DNA of 64,000 nucleotides from an uncultured Eubacteriales bacterium (GCA_949283575.1 CASDSU010000028.1:254849-318848); one strand, 5' to 3'. Positions 26,829 through 36,711 are shown, counted from the stretch's first letter. Numbers and translations are program-made. The notes: generated by a model from the sequence alone, not told the origin.

Positions 26829-28094
26829 TTATTCACAACTAAGTAATATTTTTTCTTTTATTCTTCCTTTAGGTTCATTAATCTTTTTAAATTTCCCAAT
26901 AGATTTATTGTTTTCATATCTCTCAACATCAAATTCGAACAAAGGATTATATTCAACATCATCTTTTTCTTTGTTATAAAGAACTTCCGATATCTCATGC
27001 ACCTTAAAATTTTTCATAAAAATTACAACATCAATTGACATAGCTAATAATTTTCTTAAATATTTATCCGAATAACTTTGTGCTTTAACATCTCTTTTCA
27101 TAAGAGTAACAAGTCTATCTATAGTATTCAAGCTACTGTCGGAATGTACCGTTGCATATCCTCTATGTCCCGTCGACACCGCATCAAGGAAAACCATTGC
27201 TTCTTCCCCTTTTAGCTCTCCAATAACAACAACATCGTTTGACATTACTAACGAATGTGATGTAAGCTTTGCAAGCGTTACATTCTTATCTTCAGATCTA
27301 TTATTTAGTATTTCTCTTTGAATAATATTGGGATGAGTACTATATAATTCAGCAGTTTCTTCATTCGAAGTTATAGATAAGTTTTCAGGTATTCTATTTA
27401 TTAAATTTCTCATAAGTGTAGTTTTACCACTACCACCTTTTCCACTTATGATAATATTTCCACCAGCCTTTATCGCCTTAATTAAAAAGCAATATATCTG
27501 AAAATCAAACATCTCTATTTCTGTCATACACAACTCCTCTAATGTTTGTAAATTTTCAGGTCTATGTATTCTTATTACCAAATTTGGGGAAACCACATTC
27601 ACAGGTTCAATTCCAGCTTCAATTCTAAGATTGTTTTTTCTATCACTTACGACAACAATTGGTGTTTCAGTTGTTATCTTTCCGTGATTTTTCAAAATAC
27701 AATATCTGACAAAATTCAAGAAATCTTCCTCGTTATCGAAAGATTCATTTGTCTTTTTCCATGCACCTTTTTTCTTTATAATTATATTGTCATACCTTGT
27801 AACTCTGATATCCGAAACATCCGTATCATCTATATATTTTTGCAATATATGATACCCAAACAATCTATTTAAAATATCATTAATCGTAGAATCAGTATTC
27901 ATATTAGAATAATCACTATAAACTTTTTCCTTAACAATATTTTCAACAAATTTTCTATTCAAATCTACATCGCTTAAATATTCAGAATAATTATTTATCA
28001 AGAAAGAAATAATTTCACTAACAACTTCCTTCTTGCTAACATCTTGTGCAACTTTATTAACCGCATTTTCATTTTTTAAAGGATTAATTAGCAT
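26829..28094 (-). CDS. cpaF: CpaF/TadA-type secretion ATPase
   Basis: 421 residues. The N-terminal domain (LFGYHILQKYIDDTDVSDIRV) is typical of CpaF/TadA and conjugative VirB11 relatives. Walker A is SGKGGSGKTT near residue 217. The Asp and His boxes are present, with GELKGEEAMVFLDAVSTGHRG and ATVHSDS. It would power pilus assembly or secretion through the TadB-like platform. The ATG overlaps the end of the CpaE-like gene by 11 bases, so translation is coupled. Confidence 0.92.
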   Translation of the reverse strand: MLINPLKNENAVNKVAQDVSKKEVVSEIISFLINNYSEYLSDVDLNRKFVENIVKEKVYSDYSNMNTDSTINDILNRLFGYHILQKYIDDTDVSDIRVTRYDNIIIKKKGAWKKTNESFDNEEDFLNFVRYCILKNHGKITTETPIVVVSDRKNNLRIEAGIEPVNVVSPNLVIRIHRPENLQTLEELCMTEIEMFDFQIYCFLIKAIKAGGNIIISGKGGSGKTTLMRNLINRIPENLSITSNEETAELYSTHPNIIQREILNNRSEDKNVTLAKLTSHSLVMSNDVVVIGELKGEEAMVFLDAVSTGHRGYATVHSDSSLNTIDRLVTLMKRDVKAQSYSDKYLRKLLAMSIDVVIFMKNFKVHEISEVLYNKEKDDVEYNPLFEFDVERYENNKSIGKFKKINEPKGRIKEKILLSCE

Positions 28095-29415
28095 TTCTCA
28101 TTACCTCATTTCTTTTTACTTTAACACTCGAAAAACTTTTCATTGGAAACGAATCTACATATCTTTTCGAAAGCAATTTACTAATTATACTTTGTTTTGG
28201 TATATAATTTATTGTTTCTAATATTTTTATATATTGTGACTCATCGCTTTCTTCATCATTTCTTATTTTCCCTATTACTTTGTAATCACTTAAAATTCTT
28301 TCAACTACTTCACATTCAACCCCAGATGTTCTTTCTTTATTTATAATAACCTCTATTTTATTTTTCCATATCTTCCAGTTATCCGTAAAAACACTAATTA
28401 ATTGACTAGTTTTTTTCATAGACACATAATTATTCTCTGTAACAAAAAATACTCTACTAGCCTGTTGAAGTGACCATTTAGTAGAATCAAGAAAAATATT
28501 ACTACTAGTGTCAATTACAATAAAATCATATTTTTCTTTGGCACACTCCAGAATTTTATTATAATGTTCCTCTGTTAAAACATTTTGACAATAGTGAAGC
28601 GAAGTATTTCCTGTAAGAACATCAATACCTTCTACATTTATTACAATTTCATCAAGAATGTTTGTATCAAACCTATTTTTAGATATTAATTCTACTGCAT
28701 AATTCAATCCACATTTTTTATTTTCGTCTAGTATTATTTCCACATTTTGTGGCACTTTGTGGATATCTAATATCTCGTCGAGATTTCCATTCAATGTATC
28801 TAAATCAATCAACAATATTTTTGATGATGTTTTTCCACTAAGAACCTTAGAAAAATTAGCAGCAACTGTACTTTTTCCAGAGCCATTTGTTCCACTTATC
28901 ACAATGACTTCTTGTTTTTGTATAATCTCGTTAACTATTATCGGTATATCAGTATTACTATCTTTATTACTGGTTACATTATTTTCATATCTTTCATTTT
29001 TGTTTTCTAAAACTTTTTGCATAGATTCATTTTTTAATTTTGTATATTTCTGTAAAAGTGGTTCTTCCCTATCTATCGCATCTACTATTTCTGTCAAAAC
29101 AACTCTATCATCAAAAAATATATCTACAATATTACAATCATTTAATTTTCTTTTTAAGAAATCATTAAGTTCATCAGTTATAACAATAATTCTTATTGTT
29201 TTATCCACTCTTCGTATCTTTTCAACAAACTCCCCAAACTCGAACTGTCCTTGTAACAAAGCACTAACAATAAGAATGTCATAATTACATTCCGTCAAGA
29301 CATCAATAACAGCCTCTTGATAATACAAATCATTTTCATATAAATCATATTTTGTATATTTTTTTAATTCATTATTTAATGTTTCATTTCCCATTGCAGT
29401 TACAATTTTTTTCAT
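28084..29415 (-). CDS. cpaE: CpaE/TadZ-like ATPase with receiver-like domain
   Basis: 443 residues. Residues 1-120 resemble an atypical receiver domain (DILIVSALLQGQFEFGEFV, IRIIVITDEL). From about residue 170 there is a MinD/ParA-type ATPase with the deviant Walker A ISGTNGSGKSTVAANFS, the aspartate-rich ILLIDLDTLNGNLDE and YDFIVIDTSSN. In Tad systems TadZ/CpaE sets the polar position of the machine. AGGGGAG precedes ATG 29415. It sits between the VirB4-like and CpaF genes with 4-20 base gaps. Confidence 0.85.
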   Translation of the reverse strand: MKKIVTAMGNETLNNELKKYTKYDLYENDLYYQEAVIDVLTECNYDILIVSALLQGQFEFGEFVEKIRRVDKTIRIIVITDELNDFLKRKLNDCNIVDIFFDDRVVLTEIVDAIDREEPLLQKYTKLKNESMQKVLENKNERYENNVTSNKDSNTDIPIIVNEIIQKQEVIVISGTNGSGKSTVAANFSKVLSGKTSSKILLIDLDTLNGNLDEILDIHKVPQNVEIILDENKKCGLNYAVELISKNRFDTNILDEIVINVEGIDVLTGNTSLHYCQNVLTEEHYNKILECAKEKYDFIVIDTSSNIFLDSTKWSLQQASRVFFVTENNYVSMKKTSQLISVFTDNWKIWKNKIEVIINKERTSGVECEVVERILSDYKVIGKIRNDEESDESQYIKILETINYIPKQSIISKLLSKRYVDSFPMKSFSSVKVKRNEVMRNAN

Positions 29416-29434
29416 CTTTACTCCCCTTATTTCA

Positions 29435-31249
29435 TTAATTATCTTCTCTATCCGTTGATATATACTTATGTTCTTTTTTGGAAGCTTCTACTTTTATATA
29501 CATGTGATTTGAACCAGCATAAAGCAGACATGTCCCTCTTTTCGCATTTTGTATCTTATAAATTTCTTCTTCTGACAAATTCATATTCTTCTTTAAAACA
29601 TTTAAATCATTTTCTTCTAATTGAAAAATTGTTTTCACACTTGAATTATTTAATATTCCTTTTCCATATTTGCCATCATCTAGAGAAAAAAAGTCATTAA
29701 CGTCTTGAGTTATTGCTGTCGCCGCCCCTCCATACTTTCTTATTGTTTTAAACATTTTAAAAACAAAATTAGCAGTATGTTCATTATTTCCTATAAGTCT
29801 CCAAACCTCGTCTAAATAAAGAATTTTCTTTTGACTTTTCGAATTTTTTATTTTATCCCAAAAGAATTCTGTTATGACAAACATTACAATTGATAAGTTA
29901 CTTTCTTCAACATCATGTATATCTGCAACAATTAATTGATTTGAAAGTTCTATATTAGTATAACCATTTAAAAATCTCATACTGCCATCAATGTATGGTC
30001 TTAATAATTTTTCTAACTTTTTTATCTTTTTATCCTTCCTAATAAGCTTATATAAATCATTAAGTGTAGGCATATCTGTTGATTTTTTAAAGCGTTTACT
30101 TGAAATAAATTGGTTACCTGAAACTTCAACATATAAACTCTCATCATCAAACGTAATACTTTTTTGCTCATAACATTCCAAAATTTTTTCTTCTAATATA
30201 TTTTTTTCTTCTTGTGACAAATCTGGAAAAACTAATGAAAAAAATGCATTAAGTTTATTGATTTTATTTTGTAAATATCCTTGTCCATTTTCCGAAGAAT
30301 TTTCTCTTATATCCATTACGTTTATTATTTTTCCATTATCAAAATTTATGATAGTACCACCCAATTTGTTGCATAACTTTATATATTCTCTTTCCGGATC
30401 AATAACATATTGAGCAACATTTAAATATCTACTTCTCGCAATCATTAGCTTACTAAAATATGATTTTCCAGAGCCACTTGTACCAATTATGCACATGTTA
30501 AAATTTTTATATTTATTTGAATCAAAACGATCCACCATAACTATTGATTTATTAAATTCATTAACTCCAAGAAGAATTCCTGACTCATCACAAAGTTCAT
30601 TTGACAAAAATGGATATGTACCTATAATCCCAGATGTTAAAACATTTCGTTTATAATATTTCTTTATATCATCATCATTCTTCATTAAAGGCATTGACAT
30701 TTCAAAAACAGATTTCTGCCTAAACAACGCTCGTCTAGTTTTTAATCCAATTCCGTTTGCTATACCTTCTATTTTTTGTACATCTTTAACTAATTTTTCT
30801 TTTGAATTTGAATATATAGACAAATAAATATATATATAATAAAGATCTTCTCCAGCTATTTGCAGTTGTTTACGAATATATTTTGCGTCATAATATGATG
30901 TCGATAATATTTCAGCATCAGTTTGATTTTCATTTGATGTTTTAATATCTGCACCTGTATTTCCAATGTTATAAGTAATTTTTTTTATAACCTCTGCTGT
31001 TTGTTGTTTTTCGTAAAACATTGAAAATTGCAAATCAATTTCTAAAGAAAGAAGCTTGTCTAAAAATACGCCCTCCATCTCCTTGCCATAGTCTGTAACA
31101 ATCAAATTCGCGACATATTTATCATCCAATTTTAAAAATTCTGGATTAATATCTTCAAAAATTTTTGGATATACTTGATATAAATCTTTTTCAATATTTA
31201 CATCAGCATTTGATATAGAATTAAATTTATTTTGAATAAAATGTTGCAC
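29435..31249 (-). CDS. virB4-like: VirB4/TraC-like ATPase in a Tad-like operon
   Basis: 604 residues. The N-terminal half matches VirB4/TraC-type conjugation ATPases (VSRATIONAL core around VDRFDSNKYKNFNMCIIG). Walker A is GTSGSGKSYFS near residue 250, followed by QYVIDPEREYIKLCNKLGG, a hallmark of this family. Walker B is KILYLDEVWRL, and GGAATAITQDVNDFF is the sensor region. The start is GTG with AAAGG 7 bases before. VirB4 belongs to type IV secretion, not Tad, so its place here is unusual. No relaxase, coupling protein, VirB3, VirB6 or VirB8 is nearby. Confidence 0.85.
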   Translation of the reverse strand: MQHFIQNKFNSISNADVNIEKDLYQVYPKIFEDINPEFLKLDDKYVANLIVTDYGKEMEGVFLDKLLSLEIDLQFSMFYEKQQTAEVIKKITYNIGNTGADIKTSNENQTDAEILSTSYYDAKYIRKQLQIAGEDLYYIYIYLSIYSNSKEKLVKDVQKIEGIANGIGLKTRRALFRQKSVFEMSMPLMKNDDDIKKYYKRNVLTSGIIGTYPFLSNELCDESGILLGVNEFNKSIVMVDRFDSNKYKNFNMCIIGTSGSGKSYFSKLMIARSRYLNVAQYVIDPEREYIKLCNKLGGTIINFDNGKIINVMDIRENSSENGQGYLQNKINKLNAFFSLVFPDLSQEEKNILEEKILECYEQKSITFDDESLYVEVSGNQFISSKRFKKSTDMPTLNDLYKLIRKDKKIKKLEKLLRPYIDGSMRFLNGYTNIELSNQLIVADIHDVEESNLSIVMFVITEFFWDKIKNSKSQKKILYLDEVWRLIGNNEHTANFVFKMFKTIRKYGGAATAITQDVNDFFSLDDGKYGKGILNNSSVKTIFQLEENDLNVLKKNMNLSEEEIYKIQNAKRGTCLLYAGSNHMYIKVEASKKEHKYISTDREDN

Positions 31250-31261
31250 TAGCTTACCTTT

Positions 31262-31834
31262 CTAATTTCCTAATACAACCCCATTTTGATAGTCACTTTT
31301 GAAGCAACTCCTAAACACTTTTAATATCTCTTCTCGATTACATTTAGAAACAATATTCCCACAAGCTTTTAATCCTTCAGTTATAATTGATATTCTAGAA
31401 TCATCTTCTTTTGCTTCTAGTATTATGAAAAATTTTCTAGAAATACTCCCCCTAACTTCAGATATTTCTTTCATTAAATCAATATAATCTTCTGCCATTT
31501 CAGCTATTTTAGGCTCATATTCAATACATTTTTTTATTTCTGAAATATGTTTTTCTGCATTTGTTTTTTGCGTTTGAACATATATTTGAAAATTAAAATT
31601 ACATTGTTTTAAAAAAGTTTTATATGCTTCTAAAATTATTTTTTGTTCTGCCTGCGATTTTAAATTAAAATTAATCGGTTCAACTTTAAGCACATGTAGT
31701 ATTTTATTATTTACAAATTTAATCTTATAATTATCTATACTTTTCACATGCATTAATTTTGAAATTGAAATGTTTTTTTCATCTTTTATTTTAGGCACCC
31801 TACCATTATTATAATCAATAAATTCTATATACAT
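31262..31834 (-). CDS. VirB4-N/TraC-domain-like protein, first gene of the VirB4/Tad-like operon
   Basis: About 190 residues from ATG 31834; the frame is open to 31906, and the exact start is uncertain because GAGGTG directly abuts this ATG. LHVLKVEPINFNLKSQAEQKIILEAYKTFLKQC resembles the small N-terminal domain found before VirB4 ATPases in Gram-positive conjugation systems (TraC-like). No membrane segment or signal peptide is seen. It ends 12 bases before the VirB4-like start and is likely its partner. Confidence 0.65.
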   Translation of the reverse strand: MYIEFIDYNNGRVPKIKDEKNISISKLMHVKSIDNYKIKFVNNKILHVLKVEPINFNLKSQAEQKIILEAYKTFLKQCNFNFQIYVQTQKTNAEKHISEIKKCIEYEPKIAEMAEDYIDLMKEISEVRGSISRKFFIILEAKEDDSRISIITEGLKACGNIVSKCNREEILKVFRSCFKSDYQNGVVLGN

Positions 31835-31864
31835 CACCTCTTTAAGACATAAAAAAAGGGCATA

Positions 31865-31891
31865 ATTATAGCGCGTTTTGTTCGCTATAAT
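31865..31891. promoter_or_regulatory. Inverted repeat at the head of the VirB4/Tad-like operon
   Basis: ATTATAGCG pairs with CGCTATAAT across nine bases, about 30 bases before the operon's first ATG. On the minus strand a T7 run follows 12 bases later. It could be a leader attenuator or an operator. Confidence 0.45.
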
Positions 31892-31975
31892 CATCCCCCA
31901 AATCATCTAGCTATACGAATGATACAACCATTTTTTATAATAGTCAATGACAACAGGTCGACAAAAATCGACAAT

Positions 31976-32809
31976 TTAACCTTCTTGTGCAAGTAATTCT
32001 TTATACACCTCTGATTTTGACATTCCTTTTTGTTTTGCAACAAGCTTCATCGCTTCTTTCTTCTCATAACCTTCATCTAAATATTTTTTCATGAGTTCTG
32101 AAACACTTGCCGTAATTTCTTCTTCCATCTTTGTTTCCGCAGCTTCAAGTACAATTACAAATTCACCTTTCACTTCATTCTCTTCATAGTATTCAATTGC
32201 TTCATCGATTGAAAATCTAAGTATTTCTTCATGAATTTTTGTAATCTCTCGCGCCAACACAATTCGTCTTTCTCCACCAAAGGCTTCTTTAAAATCTTCC
32301 AGTGTTCTTTTTAATTTGTGTGGAGCCTCATAAAATACCATTGTTCTTTCTTCATTTTTCAATACTCCTAAACGTTCTTTTCTGCATCTTTTATTTATCG
32401 ATAAAAATCCTTCAAATGCAAATTTTGTAACATCAAACCCTGAACATATAAGAGCTTGTATACACGCAACTGCACCTGGTATTGGCACAATATTAATTTC
32501 ATGTTCTATTAAAATTTTTACTAAATCTTCTCCAGGATCTGAAATTGCTGGCGTACCAGCATCTGAAACCAAAGCAAGCTTTTTTCCTTCTTCGAGTAAA
32601 GATAAAACATATTCTGATTTCACACCTTCATTATGTCTATAAAAACTTATCATCGGTTTTTTTATTTCATAATGATTTAATAATTTAATCGTTTTTCTTG
32701 TATCTTCTGCAAGAATTATATCTACCTCTTTCAAAACTTTAAGCGCTCTGAATGTTATATCTTCTAAATTTCCAATCGGTGTAGCAACTAAATATAATGT
32801 ACCCTTCAT
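31976..32809 (-). CDS. rsmI: 16S rRNA 2'-O-ribose C1402 methyltransferase
   Basis: 277 residues, usual length. The TP-methylase fold is shown by LYLVATPIGNLEDITFRAL at the N-terminus, LAEDTRKT, VSDAGTPAISDPG and VPIPGAVACI. It methylates C1402 in the decoding centre using S-adenosylmethionine. It begins exactly where the trmN6 frame ends, so the two are co-transcribed. Confidence 0.95.
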   Translation of the reverse strand: MKGTLYLVATPIGNLEDITFRALKVLKEVDIILAEDTRKTIKLLNHYEIKKPMISFYRHNEGVKSEYVLSLLEEGKKLALVSDAGTPAISDPGEDLVKILIEHEINIVPIPGAVACIQALICSGFDVTKFAFEGFLSINKRCRKERLGVLKNEERTMVFYEAPHKLKRTLEDFKEAFGGERRIVLAREITKIHEEILRFSIDEAIEYYEENEVKGEFVIVLEAAETKMEEEITASVSELMKKYLDEGYEKKEAMKLVAKQKGMSKSEVYKELLAQEG

Positions 32810-33568
32810 TAACTTTCCTCCATTTTTTTCTCTATTTCTTTTTCATAAATCTCATATATTTCATCTGTATACTCGCCATTTTCATAAACATATAACGGCT
32901 TTTCAAATTTCAAAAATTCTTTTCCATCTCGTACTCCCTCTACCAAAACTATATTCGCAGGCTTTCCAAATGACGGATGTACAAATCTAATTCTTTTTGG
33001 TTCAATTTTATATTTTCTCATGGTACAAAAAATGTCAACTAACCTCTCTGGTTTATGCACCATAAAAAACTCACCATTTATTTTTAAAATTCTTGCTGCT
33101 TCTTTAATAACATCTTCCAATGTGCAACAAACTTCATGCCTTGCAATTGTTAATGAATTCACTTCATTTATAATTGCACTTCCTGCTTTCATATATGGTG
33201 GATTAACTGTTACTGTATCAACAATTCCAGCACCAATAACATGTTTTAAGTTTTTCAAATCTTCATTTAAAATTTCAACCCTATCTTGTAAAGAATTCAT
33301 TTTCACGCTTCGTCTTGCCATTTCTGCACTTTCTTCTTGAATCTCAATTCCAATTATTTTCTTTGCATCTGTTTTTCCCGAAAGTAAAATTGCAACAATA
33401 CCAGTTCCCGTACACAAATCAACAACTGTATCACACCTTTTCATGTTTTTTGCAAAGTTTGCAAGAAGAACAGCATCAATTCCAAAGCAAAATCCGGTCC
33501 TTATTTTGAATTATCTTTAACCCTTTATATTGCAAATCATCTATTCTCTCTTTTTCATTTATACCCAT
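32809..33568 (-). pseudogene. trmN6: tRNA1(Val) A37 N6-methyltransferase-like, single-base frameshift
   Basis: The catalytic part has VVDLCTGTGIVAILL (SAM site), GIEIQEESAEMARRSV and the NPPY motif (VTVNPPYMKAGS). The first 30 codons, from ATG 33568 with a weak ribosome site, read MGINEKERIDDLQYKGLKIIQNKD and are one base out of frame. Removing one C from CCGG at 33494-33497 gives NKDGFCFGIDAVLLANFAKN, the conserved entry to this family. Only a shortened form from an internal start could be made as the sequence stands. Confidence 0.88.
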
Positions 33569-33708
33569 ATTCTCATTCCTTTGCTACTATGTTTTATTAA
33601 ATCTATAATATTTTCACTTCAGAATAAAAATATTATAAATCTAATATTATCAAAATCTTTATTAATTCATAAACTATAATAAACGATCACAAAATAGGAT
33701 GTGATTTT

Positions 33709-33837
33709 ATGAAAAAAATTTCATGTTTTGAAAATTTAATTTGTTCCCTTAAAAATGTAGAATCATTTTTAAGAAACATGTGTAAAATATCAGAAATAAA
33801 AAACCTATATAATATTTTGAGGTCGCATCATAAATAA
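33709..33837 (+). CDS. Possible small protein (42 aa)
   Basis: ATG 33709 follows AGGATGTGATTTT, a weak ribosome site. The frame encodes 42 residues with four cysteines and a basic end. Its 3' end lies inside a 12 bp inverted repeat, unusual for a coding gene. It is the only candidate in the 320-base gap between trmN6 and the ferredoxin gene. May be spurious. Confidence 0.25.
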   Translation: MKKISCFENLICSLKNVESFLRNMCKISEIKNLYNILRSHHK

Positions 33838-33850
33838 CGCGACCTCAAAA
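33815..33850. terminator. Bidirectional hairpin downstream of the ferredoxin gene
   Basis: TTTTGAGGTCGC pairs perfectly with GCGACCTCAAAA. It lies 42 bases past the ferredoxin stop on the minus strand. Confidence 0.75.
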
Positions 33851-33891
33851 CGTTGCTCTACAAATAAAATCACATTATGTACAATGTGTAA

Positions 33892-34062
33892 TTATTCTTG
33901 CTCTGGAGCATTAACTGGACATGTAGAAGCGCAAGCACCACACTCTACACATAGTTCAGGATTTATTTCGTATTTTGAATCACCTTCACTTATGCAAGAT
34001 ACAGGACACATTCCTGCACATGCTCCACATTTAATACATTCATCACTTATTTTATATGCCAT
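33892..34062 (-). CDS. 2[4Fe-4S] ferredoxin
   Basis: A 56-residue clostridial-type ferredoxin, of usual length. Two cluster motifs are CIKCGACAGMCPVSCIS and CVECGACASTCPVNAP. It carries electrons at low potential in the cytoplasm. AAGGAGGTG lies upstream of ATG 34062. It follows the ricT gene in the same direction by about 30 bases; RicT also binds iron-sulfur clusters in other Firmicutes. Confidence 0.96.
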   Translation of the reverse strand: MAYKISDECIKCGACAGMCPVSCISEGDSKYEINPELCVECGACASTCPVNAPEQE

Positions 34063-34089
34063 TTATTTCACCTCCTTTTTCATTAATAG

Positions 34090-34986
34090 CTACATATCAT
34101 CTATTTTAAACCCTTCTTCTAACGCTTTTAACTCTTTCATATTTACGTCTGGATCATATTTTTCCTTACGTTTTCCTGATTTAATAATCTCAATTTCAGA
34201 ACCCTTAAAAACTTTTTTAATAAAAGTATCTTCACTTTGTAATTTAACTTTCACCAACTCTTTTAAAACTTCAACTTCCTCGACTGTGCCAGTTCCTTCT
34301 GGTGTCTTAACAATTGAACCTACCGAAGGAAGCCTTGAAAGTTTTTCTTCGTATACTTCTTGCTCATGTTTTAAGCAACACATAAGCCTTCCACACACAC
34401 CTGAAATCTTAGTTGGATTAAGAGATAAACCTTGTTCTTTAGCCATCTTAATCGATACAGGATTCAAATCACTTAAATGATTGCAACAACAAAGTTCTCT
34501 CCCACACATTCCATATCCACCAAGCATTTTCACTTCGTCTCTAACACCAATTTGTCTAAGCTCAATTCTTGTTTTATAAATTGCAGCAAGCTCTTTTACT
34601 AAATCTCTAAAGTCAATTCTCCCATCTGCTGTAAAATAAAATAATAATTTAGAGTTATCGAATGTATATTCAACATCAATCAATTTCATGTCTAATTCAT
34701 GTTTTTGTATTTTTTCTTCGCATGTTTTAAAAGCTTCTGCTGACTTTTTTTCATTTTCTAAAAATGTTTTTGTATCTTCTTCAGTTGCTACTCTTATAAC
34801 ATCTTTAAGTGGTGCCACTATTTTCTCTTCAGTAACTCTTCCGTTAGTTATTGCAATTTCACCATACTCAATACCTCTAGCTGTTTCAACAATAACATTC
34901 TGCCCTTTTTCAAGAACTAATCCATTAGGATTAAAAAAATATATTTTTCCTAATTTTTTAAATTTAACACCTACAATCTCTTGCAT
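34090..34986 (-). CDS. ricT: PSP1-domain protein RicT (YaaT)
   Basis: 298 residues. The PSP1 region ends in the cysteine-rich GYGMCGRELCCCNHL and VCGRLMCCLKHE. In Bacillus RicT joins RicA and RicF, holds iron-sulfur clusters, and helps RNase Y process mRNA and sporulation signalling. AGGAGG precedes ATG 34986. It follows holB directly (12 bases), the same order as in many Firmicutes (holB-yaaT). Confidence 0.95.
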   Translation of the reverse strand: MQEIVGVKFKKLGKIYFFNPNGLVLEKGQNVIVETARGIEYGEIAITNGRVTEEKIVAPLKDVIRVATEEDTKTFLENEKKSAEAFKTCEEKIQKHELDMKLIDVEYTFDNSKLLFYFTADGRIDFRDLVKELAAIYKTRIELRQIGVRDEVKMLGGYGMCGRELCCCNHLSDLNPVSIKMAKEQGLSLNPTKISGVCGRLMCCLKHEQEVYEEKLSRLPSVGSIVKTPEGTGTVEEVEVLKELVKVKLQSEDTFIKKVFKGSEIEIIKSGKRKEKYDPDVNMKELKALEEGFKIDDM

Positions 34987-34998
34987 TAGGTTTCCTCC

Positions 34999-35883
34999 TT
35001 AAATTTTGCACACTTCTACCATCAATGAATCTAGTGCCAAATCAACATTAGCATTTCTTTTTATTTTTTGAATAGTTTCTTCTGTTTTCTCAATCAATTT
35101 GTAATCAAAAGAAATATCATTTTTCAAATTAATAAAAAATATTTGCATTACCTTTTCAAGTATCGCTGAAATATTAGTTTTTAGTTTCTTATCAGCTTTT
35201 ATTTCCTCACACTTACGATTAACCGCTAGGAAATCTCTTCTTATTAATAATTCTGCTAAATCTTTCGAGATATCGAATACATCATCATTAACAAAATCTA
35301 TTGCTTTTTTAGCAGAACCATTTGCATACTTTATTGCATCTTCTGAACACTCAATTCCCTGCATGTTCAAAATTTTTCTTATCTCTTCATCTGAAAGAAA
35401 ATCAAATTGAATCTCTATAACTCTTGATTTTATAGTATTCAAAAGTTTTTCTTTGTTTGACGTTACAAGTATTATTGTCGCATATAGAGGAGGTTCTTCA
35501 AGCACTTTAAGAAGTGCATTTTGTGCTTGTTCATTCATACACTCTGCATCATCTATTATAAAAACTTTGCGCTTAGATTTTGTAGGAAGAAGAAAAAGTT
35601 CACTACAAAATTCTCTTATTTCATCAACCTTTATAACATTCTTAGTTGGACAAATCACTTTAAAATCTGAACCACTTTCAAAAGTAAAACAAGCATCACA
35701 ATTATCACAATAATTTAAACTTTTAGAATCTTCACACATTATACTTTTAGCAAATTCTTTAGCTAATAAATTTTTTCCAATTCCACTTTTACCAACAAAT
35801 AAATATGCATGACCAATCGAACCACTTTGTATCGTTTTCTCAAGCTGTTTTTTAGTCTTTTCATGCCCAATTATCTCAAACAT
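34999..35883 (-). CDS. holB: DNA polymerase III subunit delta'
   Basis: 294 residues. AAA+ clamp-loader fold with GKSGIGKNLLAKEFA as the P-loop, a four-cysteine zinc motif (CEDSKSLNYCDNCDAC), FIIDDAECMNEQAQNALLKVLEEPP and SRVIEIQF. It is part of the clamp loader with DnaX and HolA. Followed by ricT and preceded by the signal peptidase gene. Confidence 0.94.
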   Translation of the reverse strand: MFEIIGHEKTKKQLEKTIQSGSIGHAYLFVGKSGIGKNLLAKEFAKSIMCEDSKSLNYCDNCDACFTFESGSDFKVICPTKNVIKVDEIREFCSELFLLPTKSKRKVFIIDDAECMNEQAQNALLKVLEEPPLYATIILVTSNKEKLLNTIKSRVIEIQFDFLSDEEIRKILNMQGIECSEDAIKYANGSAKKAIDFVNDDVFDISKDLAELLIRRDFLAVNRKCEEIKADKKLKTNISAILEKVMQIFFINLKNDISFDYKLIEKTEETIQKIKRNANVDLALDSLMVEVCKI

Positions 35884-35902
35884 TTATTTCATCCTCTCAT
35901 GG

Positions 35903-36559
35903 CTATTCATCTATTTTTCCAAAAGCTGATAATGGCCAGATTCTAGTTGATACTCTTCCTTCGATTTTCTCTAAAGGAATACAGCCAAATTCTCTACTGT
36001 CGCTTGAGCCACCACGATTATCACCCATTACAAAAACATGTCCTTCTGGAACAATTATATTGCAATATGGTCCATTATCCGGTGTGCTTATTCCATTTAA
36101 ATATGGCTCATTCAATTTTTCGTCATTGACATATACACTACCATTTTCTATTTTAACATGGTCACCTTCTAAGCCAATTACTCGTTTTATATAACTCGTC
36201 TTACCTGTTTCTAACACATCGTGAAAGAAAAACTCCCAAAAGCCATTCACAGAATCATAATATCCTTTTCCATCTATAGTTCTCGCCGGCTTTTCAAATG
36301 TAACTATATCATTTCTATATAATGGTAATTTAAACGTTCTTAAAGTTCTATTTATAAGAACTCTTTCTCCATCTAAAATCGTTGGTGTCATTGATGTTTG
36401 ACACACAAGTGTAGGTGTAAACAAGAAATATCTAACCAACATTGCAACAACAAAAGCCGCAAAAAAGCAAAGAATCCACTCTACAATTTCTCTCACTATA
36501 GATTTCTCTTTTACAGAAACTCCACTTACATCTTTAGTATCTATTTTAATTTCTTTCAT
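35903..36559 (-). CDS. lepB: Signal peptidase I
   Basis: About 218 residues from ATG 36559 (AGAGGTG 6 bases upstream). One membrane segment (VEWILCFFAAFVVAMLVRYFLF) is followed by the catalytic serine in QTSMTPTI and the lysine in SYIKRVIGLEGD, plus GDNRGGSSDSR. It cleaves signal peptides outside the membrane; not the same enzyme as a prepilin peptidase. Confidence 0.95.
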   Translation of the reverse strand: MKEIKIDTKDVSGVSVKEKSIVREIVEWILCFFAAFVVAMLVRYFLFTPTLVCQTSMTPTILDGERVLINRTLRTFKLPLYRNDIVTFEKPARTIDGKGYYDSVNGFWEFFFHDVLETGKTSYIKRVIGLEGDHVKIENGSVYVNDEKLNEPYLNGISTPDNGPYCNIIVPEGHVFVMGDNRGGSSDSREFGCIPLEKIEGRVSTRIWPLSAFGKIDE

Positions 36560-36711
36560 ATGTTCACCTCTCCACACGTTATTATACTATAACAAGCACC
36601 ACATATCAAGTTTTTTACACTTAGCGGCTGCGGAACAAACAGCACGGAACTTTTGTCTATTTTTCGTTGACTATTATTATTTTTTTTAAAGAACCGTCCC
36701 AATTTCTCAAA

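Noticed and set aside
36580..36711. Possible riboswitch or RNA leader between lepB and walK
   Set aside because: The GC-richer patch (GCGGCTGCGGAAC) forms no stable set of helices by eye, and it follows walK rather than leading a biosynthetic gene.
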